This document shows, in pieces, positions 11,683-21,417 of a DNA stretch of 64,000 nt. Position 1 is the stretch's first letter. Each line of letters starts with the position of its first letter. Origin of the DNA: Daucus carota subsp. sativus (lineage: Eukaryota; Streptophyta; Magnoliopsida; Apiales; Apiaceae); assembly GCF_001625215.2 (NCBI RefSeq), contig NC_030381.2, positions 40,546,689-40,610,688 of the forward strand, read 5' to 3'. The position numbers and the translations under genes were made by a program. The notes below the pieces were generated by a model. The model saw nothing but the letters and a program-made list of their open reading frames with translations, searched no databases and was not told the DNA's origin.

Positions 11683-14418
11683 ATGTCTGCAGCTAATACT
11701 GGTACTCGAAAGACTGAAAGAGATGAAGCGTATCAAGTGGCTGAACCAGCTGTTGATGATACCAAGGTTGTTAGTCATATTAATATTGATGCATATGTAT
11801 GTTACTGTTCTGCATATTATCATGATAATAAATTAGAAGTGTTCTTAATAACAAGATTTGAGTCATTTATCTGCAATGATCTTGTGTATATGCTTTCTTG
11901 ATTGTCTAATTTCTGAAACAATATCTCTTTCAACCAATTAAAATTATTGTCATATCATTGCAGAAATATGAGGCTGATCTACAGAAATTAGGTCTTGGAG
12001 TCAAACACCGTGAAGACAGAATTAGGGATTTGAGCACTCAGAAAATCAGCTTAGATGGTTCTATTCTAGATCTGCAAGGTACACCATATCGATGTCAACA
12101 CCAAATTTGATAGAATGTAATATATGAGATAAATTGAGAGTTGCAGAAGTTAGAAATATTATAGCTTTCTCTCAATACTCAAACCTTTACCAGATATTAT
12201 ATCGGTAAAGGTAATTCTTACTACTCTATGGATCAGACATAAACATAACCTGTTGCTCTAAACATAAATTATAGGCCAACTTCTAGCTTCAAAGTAGGTA
12301 TCATTGGCCTTGTAAATTCACTTTCCAAATTTATATACTCGAAAAACAAGAAAGACCTTGACATCAGGGAAGTTAAGAAGCAGTGGCTTCAGTTTGACAT
12401 ATATTATCTTTAAATATAAGAAGGTAAAAATTTTATCATGCAGAAATTAAAAAATGTTTGTATCACCTCATCTACTCATTGTTTCACTATTTTCGCTACA
12501 TTTTTTCTCAGGGAGAATTGGAAAGTATCATGAATCCATCAGTAAACCTGTCAACAAAGAAGTGGATGCTCAAAGTGAGGATGAGACATATGAAAATATT
12601 TTGGAGTTGGAGAAATCTGCTGCTGGACTTGTACACCAGCTAAGAACTCGACAGGGAACTCAGGTTTCTCATAGTCCATTAGTGAAGGATGTACTTGGTT
12701 TTGTTGCTACACTTGGCAAAGCCGATGATGAAAACCTTAGCTGGTCAGTATAAATTCTGTAACTTCCAATATGAGTCCACCACTCTTCCTCTCTTTCTAA
12801 GTGTAGTATCAGATTGCTGTGTTCATTTCGGTTATGTTTAATTTTTGAGAAAATTTTCCGCTGCCAATGGCAAAAACAATGAAAAGGTTTAATTCTTGGG
12901 GTTATTATTATTAAATTCCAATCATGGAAATGATGTCTTTGCAGAAATAGATATTACTGAATTATAGCCTATAGACCCAATGTACATGGAGTCTATAAGT
13001 GTTTTGTCTTTGTAGTAAATTAAATTGGAGATTTGTTGACATTATTAACTAATGGACTGCATTGTTATTGAGTTAGGCTGCTTGCGGAGTACTTGGGGAG
13101 AGAAACAATGATAGCAATTGTTTGCAGAAACTCTGATGGAGTTCAAGCTCTGAAGACTTTTGGCATAGAAGGTGCTATAGATAGGAATCATGTTCAACAA
13201 GGGCTCGGCTCTTCTGCTGGTAGTACAATAGATGGTCGATTTCAAGTTATATGTCTCGCTGATATAAGGTACATGGTTATGTTCTTCATTTGTTATCCTT
13301 CACCGGGTTTTCTTTCTGTCTCGTATTTATCTTTTTCGTTCTCATATTCTCTCTTTATACATATGTCATAGACCGTATGATGGCGAGTTCATATATAATG
13401 ATCCACAAAGGAGGCTCGATATTCTGAAGCCAAAATGGCCTGGTGGAATACTTCCTCGTGGCTTTCTAGGATATGCTGTGAACATGATCCATATTGATAA
13501 TGCAAACGTATGGATGGCCACTCCCCACTATGGGCTTAGGGAGACTCTTTTCTACCATCTCTTTTCGCACCTTCAAGTTTATGAAACGAAGGAAGACATG
13601 TTGAAGGCCCGCCCCTTCATATCTGATGGAGCAGTATCCTTGGATGGTGGAATAATGCGACGTCCTGGTGATTTTTACATGGCAAATAGGTACAAACTCC
13701 ATCTTTGTAATATCACTTCCTTGTCATTATGGTTGAATTATATGTACATCTTCGTCCTCTGTCTTTTTATCTTTACCTTATTGAACTTCTAACTTGTACA
13801 TATCTGATATGCATTTCAATTTGTCAATGGCTTCATCTTCGTTTCTCTAACTTTTGTGATCATAGGGAACAAGCAAAAGTTAAGTTCCCAATGATCTTTG
13901 GAAAATTGACTCTACTTGGAGACTACTACGAAATTAAAAACGAACTACAAATCAAAAGGTGGAATCTGCAAATATTGCTAGAAGATATTCGTAGAGAACA
14001 ATCAATGCTGGACCAGGCTAGGCTCAATTTTGAAGTCAAGAGACAAGAGTTTGTTCAATTCTTGGCACAAAGTTCACATCGAGCTCGGGTAATGTTAGCT
14101 GAAACATGCATCATTTATCAGTTATGTTGTGTTATTGTTTTAACTGCATCACACTAGTCATATCTCATATGCTATTCAGACTGTTGCTTATTTTATATCC
14201 AAGACTAATTTCTTTGCATACATATCTTTGATCAATAACAAGTTATGTTGGGGTATAGTTTTAATAGTTTTGCGGGTATTGTTTTAATAGTTTTGCTCTT
14301 ATAGCAAGTGATAACTTCCCAGATAGAATACATCCTATATTAGATATTCACCGGAAATTCTATGCAGATAACTAATTTTGTTTGTGGTTATAATGGACAG
14401 CAGAAGCAGGAGCACTAG
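11683..14418 (+). CDS. DMS3: DMS3, SMC-hinge-like RdDM protein (copy 2)
   Basis: Seven coding exons have the same phases as copy 1: 11683-11766, 11964-12078, 12512-12743, 13077-13268, 13372-13689, 13866-14088, 14401-14418. The product is 393 aa. Internal exon lengths equal those of copy 1 (84, 115, 232, 192, 318 and 223 bp). Only the last exon differs, ending QKQEH instead of QQDQEHQ. All hinge-domain blocks are kept ([47 protein letters not shown]). Differences from copy 1 are scattered substitutions, for example SAAN for SAGN near the start and STIDGRF for RTIDGRF in the hinge. The donor after exon 3 of the CDS is GTCAGT rather than GTAAGT, a weaker site. No stop or frameshift is seen. The 5' UTR intron has gained a MITE and a microsatellite. 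Confidence 0.9.
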
Positions 14419-15003
14419 TAGAATCCAACTGGGCTGAGAGATTTTGAACCTGGAACTCCTCCGGTCATTATTTAGTATTTCCATTAATTGTGATATTCTT
14501 GCTATAGATAAAACTTAAAATCTAAAATGGTTGTCATTGAGGGCGAGTTCTGAGTTTATTTGTACTACAAATGATGTTGTCTCTTGATGTTGTCTTTTAT
14601 TCCGTTTTTATTTTTATTATTCAAGAAGTTGTTTCAGTTCTGGGTTATATTTTGAATGTCACCGTTTGGCTAATCTTATATTTTAGACTTATTTATGGAG
14701 AAAAACATATAAAATATTTTTATTTTCAAAATATACTTTTCTAAAAAATATAAGTTAAAGAATTGTTTATCCAAACATGCCCATATGTTGTCTTGTATGA
14801 ATGTGTTAATCATGTTAGTTTTTACTGGATATTAAAAAGATATTAGTATCAAATGTTTATATTCTTTATTTTTAGAGTAAATGTATTATTATATTTTTAT
14901 AAAATTTGTTTATAAAAAAATTTATATGCAGGGAGGCTAATTGAAACTTCACAGTTATACTTTATTGCTCCTTTTTTCTATGATTGGATTTTAATATATA
15001 TAA
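14419..15003 (+). other. 3' flank of DMS3 copy 2
   Basis: The first ~400 bases match the flank of copy 1, and the rest is AT-rich without a recognised gene. It ends at the TATATATAACTAG border of the Helitron-like block. Confidence 0.55.
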
Positions 15004-15017
15004 CTAGTGAATAAAGT

Positions 15018-15028
15018 CGCGCTTCGCG
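15018..15028 (-). other. Terminal GC hairpin of Helitron-like unit A
   Basis: CGCG-CTT-CGCG is a perfect 4-bp stem in very AT-rich surroundings. The same sequence recurs at 16422-16432 and 32504-32514, at the start of the other two units. Confidence 0.7.
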
Positions 15029-15104
15029 GCGGCGTTATGATTTTTTTTATAATTTTGATACGAATTAATATTATAATTGTATAAAAATTATTTTGAGTCA
15101 TGTT

Positions 15105-15299
15105 CCCGTTACAATTACAAAGACAGGCAAGGAAGTTGCAAGAAAGAGGTTGGCAACCGAGATGGTTCCGAAAGGATGAAGAGGGTTGTTATCGTTATGT
15201 TGGGGGATACTGGAAGAGAGGGAAAAAGCCAACTGGGAAGAGATTCCAGATATATTTGGACAGACTATTGATTTACATCCTTCCACAGTGGATGAATGA
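15105..15299 (+). pseudogene. Captured C-terminal fragment of an oxysterol-binding-protein-related protein
   Basis: The plus strand encodes [20 protein letters not shown] followed by CYRYVGGYW, then after a one-base frame change (near 15209) [18 protein letters not shown] and a stop at 15297-15299. This matches the C-terminus of plant OSBP-related (ORP) lipid-transfer proteins, whose last residues read GWxxxWF...YRYxGGYWEAREK...W...PDIFGQ. The lipid-binding barrel is missing. The following ~350 bases are not made of the Helitron subrepeats and may be the captured 3' UTR. The piece sits inside Helitron-like unit A, as expected from gene capture. It is not expected to be functional. Confidence 0.7.
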
Positions 15300-17557
15300 T
15301 CCACTATTTTGCTTAGTTTCTCTGTCCCGTCGAATTGTGAAGGCAGAGTCAAATGTTCCATGGAATTGTCCAGATATAGAAAATGAAGTTCCGTGAAATT
15401 TAGTGACTCTGCAATGTTCCATCTGTAGATTTATCGCTGTGCCGTTCTTGTAGTGAAGTTTCTCATCTCGCTTGTCAGTTGCAATTTTATAGATTGCTAA
15501 TTGGTGAAGGTTAAAGCAGAAATTTGTTTTGCTTACACATTTTGCTTCAATATCTCCAGATTCATGAGAACTGGTTGCAATTAATCTAAAGGAGATGCAC
15601 AATTACTACTATGCGCCTGCTTTAACCGTTTAATTAACTTCTGTTATAGTTCTTCACTTTGCTTTTAATGCTGAAGTTGGAAAATATTAAAAAAAACATA
15701 TCATTAATAAAAAAAATATTATAATAATTATAAAAATTTGTTTAAGTTAACCGCCCTCCCATCAAAAATAATATTAATCAATAAATATTATATTTATGAT
15801 AAAATTAAATTTAATAATATAGATAAAAATAGTTTGAGTTGCTCTCTTGTCAAACACAATACTAATAACAAAAAGTTATAGCATAGATATTAGTTTGAGT
15901 CGCCCTACCCCTACCGTCAAACATAATACTAATAAAAATTATTATAATTATGATATGATAAAGTTAAAGATTATAATTGGATAAAAATTATTTTCAGCTG
16001 TGGTCCCGTTTTAATAAAAAAATAATATTATAACTTAGATAAAAAATTATTTTAGCCGCTTCCCCGTCAAACATAATACTAATACAAAATTTATTACTAT
16101 TTAGATAAAAATAATTTGGACCGCCCTCCCCTCAAACACAATACTAATCAAGAATCATTTATATTATAATAAAATTATAATTATAATCGGATAAATATAT
16201 CCAATTTCATAGATTTTAGCTATCACATATTTTTTTTAAGATTCCTATTTCTTAATTGTTTAGAATTATCCCTCTTTTCTTTTAAGATTCCTAAATTCCT
16301 ATTTTTTAACTACTTAGAATTATATCTCTTTTACTATTATTATATTTTAGCTACTTTACCTATTTTCTCTCAAAAAAATAGAAAAATTAAACGGAAAGTT
16401 TCTAGAGACGCCACCTAAAGTCGCGCTTCGCGGCGGCATTATGAATTTTGATATGAATTAATATCATAATAACATAAAATTTTGAGTCATCTTCGCGTTA
16501 AACATAGTACTAATAAAAAAATATTATAATTAGTATAGAAATTTGTTTAAGTGGCCATCTTGTCAAACACAATACTAATAGTAAAATTAGTTTTAACTGG
16601 CCTCCCGTGAAAGACAATATTGATTCATAATTATTATTTTTATGATAAAATTAAATATTATAATTTAGATCAAAATTAGTTTGAGCCGCTCTCTTGTCAA
16701 ACACAATACTAATAAAAAAATATTATAATTTAGATATTACTTTGAGTCGCCTTACTGTCAACCACAATACTAATAAAAATATTCTAATTATGATAAAATT
16801 AAAGATTATAATTGGATAAAAATTATTTTGAACCGTGATACCGTTTTAACAAAAAAATATTATAACATAGATAAAAATTATATTAGCCACTTTCCCGTCA
16901 AACATAATACTAATAGAAAAATTATTATTATTTAGATAAAAATTTGTTTGGGCCGCCTCCCGTACCCGTCGAACACAATACTAATCAAGAATTATTTACA
17001 TTATTATAAAATCAATATATGATTTCTATCTTATATATCCTATTTTTTTGTTAATTATTTTAATTTTATGATTCCTATTTATTGGTTAAAAATTATTATT
17101 CTTTTATGGTTCTAATTTTTTTGCTATTAGTTTTGTTAATGATTAATATCTATATAATCCTTTACAAAATTTAAAAAAATTATAAGATTAAATCGAAAAT
17201 AAAAATTGTACGTATTACCCTACAAATCCTAAATATAAAATGTATTTTATCTATGATTGTTTGTTTAAATAAATATAATCCTACTCCTTTTAGGATTCAT
17301 AAATAAGAAAAGAATTGTATTTTTTTTTTTTTTGATAAGCAAAATCGAAAACAATAAAACGGAAGCTGGCTTTACAACGGAAAATAGCCAAACTTCGAAG
17401 AAATTAAAATCCAACAGGAACAGCCAAATAAAACAAGCAAACCTAGACTAGAAAGGGAAAAGAATGATCATTAAACAAACTAGACCCGGAAATAAGACTT
17501 GGAACTACACCATCACCCAACACCCAACAGCATCGCAGACCATCATTTAAGCAGCTG

Positions 17558-18256
17558 TTAATTTTGATTCCCACCTACTCCAGCACCAACACCTGCATGC
17601 TCTTCCTCAGTTAAATCAATAACTTCCAACCTCCCTCCTACTCCCCTGAATTCTGCCACGACCTCCCCTTCTCCGAAATTTGGTTGCACCTCCAGAAACT
17701 CAGCCTGCGGACCTAAACCAATGTCCATGTCTAACTTTTCCTGGAGCTCTGCAAATGGCTGTGGGACTTCAACAAGCGAAGAGCAATTTGACATCCCATA
17801 CTGAGCCATGCATAATGCTGCTCTGTTCCTGGATGCATGAACAGACTTGAGTTCACAGTCCCATCGAAGCCCATCCTCCTGCCTAGTTCCATTGTAAGTT
17901 CTGCTCATGTTGTTGATTTGCCTGACCACTTCTTCTAACTCTTCTTCCTCAATGAACTCAACATCTTGATTCAAAAGTATTTCATACGCATGAGCATTGT
18001 CCGATTCAAGAATCACCCGAGGAATTCTCTTCCTATAGGCCGTCACCATAGCTTTGTGAATGGCCCATAGCTGTAGCTCAAGGAAGCCAACATTGTTCAT
18101 CGGGCCCATGATACCCCAAAGATACTCCATCCTATTATTCCTGGCCAAAATGCCAATGCTATTAGTGTTACCATTCTGCAATGGTTCATTGATGGTTGAA
18201 GCATGAATGTTGATTTTGACGTAGTTGCGACGCGGAGGAACCCAGCTTGGGTCCAT
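17558..18256 (-). CDS. RNase H-like ORF with acidic tail, 3' end of LINE
   Basis: An uninterrupted 232-codon ORF starts ATG GAC CCA AGC TGG (18256). The N-terminal ~150 residues resemble plant RVT_3/RNase H-like domains: WVPPRRNYVKINIH, then GILARNNRMEYLWGIMGP, FLELQLWAIHKAM and VILESDNAHAYEIL. The position of the first catalytic Asp (usually VDGA) reads IHAS, while the Glu in FLELQ and the Asp in ESDNA are kept, so catalysis is doubtful. The remaining ~80 residues are low complexity and acidic (EFIEEEELEE is in the domain; the tail has DLTEEEHAGVGAGVGGNQN). It lies about 320 bases downstream of the ORF2 stop, before the poly(A). Plant LINEs normally have one RNase H fused to ORF2, so this second ORF is unusual. 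It could be a captured domestic sequence or a lineage-specific third ORF. Confidence 0.65.
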   Translation of the reverse strand: MDPSWVPPRRNYVKINIHASTINEPLQNGNTNSIGILARNNRMEYLWGIMGPMNNVGFLELQLWAIHKAMVTAYRKRIPRVILESDNAHAYEILLNQDVEFIEEEELEEVVRQINNMSRTYNGTRQEDGLRWDCELKSVHASRNRAALCMAQYGMSNCSSLVEVPQPFAELQEKLDMDIGLGPQAEFLEVQPNFGEGEVVAEFRGVGGRLEVIDLTEEEHAGVGAGVGGNQN

Positions 18257-18574
18257 GAAGCAGAGAAAAGAAGATATGCAGAAAAAAGAGAGGAGGCAGG
18301 AGAATGCAGGAGCAAAGACAAAAGAGAGAAGAGATTATATATATCCCCATCCCAGATAGTCTCACCCCTTTATCTGACCAAGAAGAGTGATAGTTTCCAT
18401 ACGCATGCATCAGGTGACCAATCAACCTGAGTCAGACATGGCTTGGGAATGAAACAATAGCTTGGAAATTGCTACAGTACAACGGTCAAGCCAGCTCAAA
18501 GACCACTGAATTTGAAATTTTAAAGAGAAGGATCCAACGCTTTGCTCTTGTGTTGTATACAAAATCTGGGCTTC

Positions 18575-19730
18575 TCAAGTCCATTCCTCCTCCAGCTGGG
18601 CTTTAGCGATCCCACTTTTCGCAAGCCCATCAGCCTCAAAATTCACCCTCCTATTTATAGCTCTAAAATCTGACTGAAATAATACCTCCATGCAGCCATG
18701 CCTACCATTATTATTTATGACCGCTTCGTATTTTAAATCTTCCATATACTTAATTGTTTCCACAGAATCAGAACAGATAACAATCTTGAAGGTGTTAGGG
18801 AATTTACCCGCCATACTGTTGACGACATGCATGCATGCTTCCTTTTCAGCTTCAAAAGCGTGACTCGCTGAAGACGGTCCTGAGAATACATATATTAAAG
18901 CTCCATCTTTATTCTTGATTACTCCTCCTATTCCTGCATGACTTGTTGAAGCAGATTTTTTACTTACTGCTCCATCAATTGCCACTATCAAATCATATTT
19001 TCTCCTCAGACTTTCCCAAAAAACTACGCACTGCTGCTTAAAGCTCAATCTGATGGCTCCCACCGGGTTAACATTAAATAAATTTTCCCAGCTTTTGCTG
19101 AGGCTACCATTAACCTCAAGCCATTTATGCACCCTGGTTTTTAAAATGCTTAAGACTCCATCTTTCTTCGGTTTTCTATTGTTGAAAACAAAATCATTTC
19201 TGAATATCCAGATGGACCACAATGTTGCCGAGGCAACTGAATGCCAGGTTTCTTTTACCTCAGCTTCCTGAACTAAACCAAAAAGGTTTATAAGCGAGAA
19301 ATCCATCTGAACCAAACTATCCCTTCTAATACTCCACATGCTGCAGATCTCATTCCAGCACCATTCTGCTAGTGTACATTCCAAAAACAAATGTCGTAAA
19401 GATTCCTCATGAGTCGAACACCAAGAGCAAAAAGGAGAGAAATTTGAGTTGTGAAGTCTTCCTGCTAGAAAGACTTTAGTAGGCAGAACTTGGTGTTCCA
19501 ATTTCCACAAGAAGAATTTGACCTTAGGGGGAATTCTGAATTTCCAAAAGATAAGACATGAAGAATTAACCAAAGGAGAAGTTGTTAAAGCCATGTAACA
19601 GTCTTTAGTGGAGAAACTTCTACCCGTACTCCTCCAGAATAGAACATCACATTCATCCTTAAACTGAATAGATGACAGGATCTGCTGAAGAATTTTAACC
19701 TGATCACATTCCCATTCTCGTAGCCGCCTT
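18575..19730 (-). CDS. LINE ORF2, C-terminal part: zinc-finger RVT and RNase H
   Basis: Open on the minus strand from the CACTA border to the stop at 18575. First comes the end of the RT-associated region (REWECDQVKILQQILSS), then the zf-RVT segment (FWKFRIPPKVKFFLWKLEHQ, CSWCSTHEESLRHLFLEC). The RNase H domain follows: VAIDGAVSKK with the first Asp, HAFEAEKEA with the Glu, VICSDSVETI with the next Asp, and NFEADGLAKSG with the final Asp. All four acidic positions are present. The reading frame joins that of the RT part at 29358 once the CACTA and one CTT are ignored. Confidence 0.82.
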
Positions 19731-19739
19731 CACTACTAG

Positions 19740-19885
19740 AAAAACAGGATCAGACATCACAGATTAGACATCGGTTAAAAAAACCACCGATGTTAAAACC
19801 CTTTTTTACATCGAAATTTTAAAAACCGATGTCTATTAAAAAACTAGACATCATCTTAGTGTAGAACCGATGTCTAAAACATGTT
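19740..19885. repeat. Left subterminal repeats of the CACTA element
   Basis: Direct and inverted copies of a GACATCGGTT-type decamer occur at least five times next to the left end (TAGACATCGGTTAAAA, ACCGATGTTAAAAC, AACCGATGTCTATT, TAGACATCATCTT, AACCGATGTCTAAA). In En/Spm such motifs bind the TNPA-type protein. Confidence 0.85.
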
Positions 19886-21417
19886 TTTAAAAAATTGGCC
19901 GCGCTTCCCCGCTTCTATTCCCCACTTAGCCAAATTTTTCACAAACAAAAAAACCCCGCCTTTAAAACCCCGCTGCTTAGTTGATGTGTTGTCTGAACAA
20001 GACATCAACACCTGTCTTTAAACATAAAATTAAAAGGAAAAAGACATAAAACTAATAAAACTACCTAAATTAAATCATTTGTACAAAATACATTCTCTCT
20101 CCCCGTTCTTCCCCCTTTCTCAGCGAGCGAACCCTAGGTTCCAATTCGGCCGATTTCATCCTTAAATTTGTGCGATAAAGGTTGATTTGTACCTAATAAA
20201 CTGATGTTTGTTCGATTACAATACTCATTTGCTTCTTTAATTCGTTTTTTCAACAGATCTCAGAGTTCAGTTCGAGTGTGGAGTTTGTGGGTTTAGTGGG
20301 TGCTCGTACTTCAGTTCGAGTTTGTAGGGAGTTCGAGCTCGGAGTCTGTTCAAGCTCTGTTCAAGTCTATTCAAGCTCTCTTCGAGTTGGAGGAGGTAAT
20401 TTCTTATTTATTACTTGAGTTTGGGTATCCTTGTGGTTGTATGTGTATGTATATATGTATTTCAGTGTGTGTTTTTGGAAAATGAGATAGTTTGTAGTTG
20501 TGGTTTTTGGAAAATGAGATAGTATGTTTATATGTATTTGTATGTTTATATGTATTTGTATGTTTGTAGTTGCTTATCATAAACTGATTGGAGTGGTTTT
20601 GTATATTGAATTAGCTAGCTAGTGTCCTTTGTTTTTGGTCTTACAAAGGATAGCTATTTTATATTGTTCAATGTCGTATATATATGTTCAGTAAACTTAC
20701 AGTAAACTGGTTCTTATATTGTTCAGTGTCGTAGCTGTGAAAATTAGAATATTGTAGCAGTTAGATCACCTTGAATGTGGAGTATACTGAGAAGTGGATT
20801 TAAATTATACGTGTTACACAATTTTATGCTATCTGTTTTCTCTTTGGTCTTGTTAATGTGCACAATTTTCTTCGAGGTTTAAATGATTGCTATGTTGTTA
20901 AGACCTTAATTCTAAACTTAATACTGGAAAATGGAAATGGAAGTGTATATAGGTGATACACTTGTATATACCTTTTTTGCTTAATTCAGAATAATTTGCA
21001 AGATAGATTGGTGTTATTTTAAATGTCACAAGCATGTTAAGGTTAACATCTATAGCAGTTATTTTACCTTGAATGTGGTGGTGTACAGTGAGAAAAAGCA
21101 GATCAAAATGCTCTGTTTTAGACTGGAACAAAAGGTGTATATTGGTGATATACTTGTATTTACCTATTCTGCTTAATTCAGAAGTCTGCAACTTAGTGAT
21201 TATTTTATAAGGATAGGTATTTTATTTTATATTGGAGTGGTTTGTGCTCATATGATATGATATATATATATGTTCTATTATGTTATGTTTTTCTTAGTAA
21301 CTAGGCTGTTTTGATAATAAGTAGGCACACTCACAACCCATCTGTCATTTTAGATAGCAAATTTTAGCAAGTTATTTGACAAGTAATTTGACAATCAGGT
21401 AGTACTTTGGGGACAAC
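19886..21417 (+). promoter_or_regulatory. CACTA 5' region: leader and promoter of TNP2
   Basis: No coding region is seen. A pyrimidine-rich stretch at about 20090-20160 (CATTCTCTCTCCCCG, AGCGAACCCTAGG) looks like a 5' UTR. A GAGGAG|GTAATT site near 20395 and an ATCAG just before 21400 could bound a leader intron, which is inference only. The interval contains short repeats (TATGTTTATATGTATTTG at 20524-20568) and an imperfect ~300-bp tandem duplication around 20750-21190, marked by two copies of TTGCTTAATTCAGA-like sequence. Confidence 0.5.

Larger units (their letters stand above)
15004..16408 (-). mobile_element. Helitron-like non-autonomous unit A
   Basis: Read on the minus strand, the unit begins TCTCTAGA (5' TC) and ends with a GC-rich hairpin (CGCG-AAG-CGCG, complement of 15018-15028), about 10 bases before CTAG followed by T. 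This is the 5'-TC...hairpin-CTRR-3' layout of Helitrons. Two further copies follow head to tail. The interior consists of loose repeats of about 65-90 bp built around CAAACACAATACTAAT (for example near 15849, 15913, 16068, 16133), plus a captured gene piece. No Rep/helicase gene is present. The assignment rests on end structure only; an unrelated tandem repeat is the alternative. Confidence 0.5.

Noticed and set aside
15004-17040. Regularly recurring CAAACACAATACTAAT, considered as a CRISPR-like array
   Set aside because: Spacing is irregular, spacers are themselves similar AT-rich repeats, and the genome is eukaryotic.
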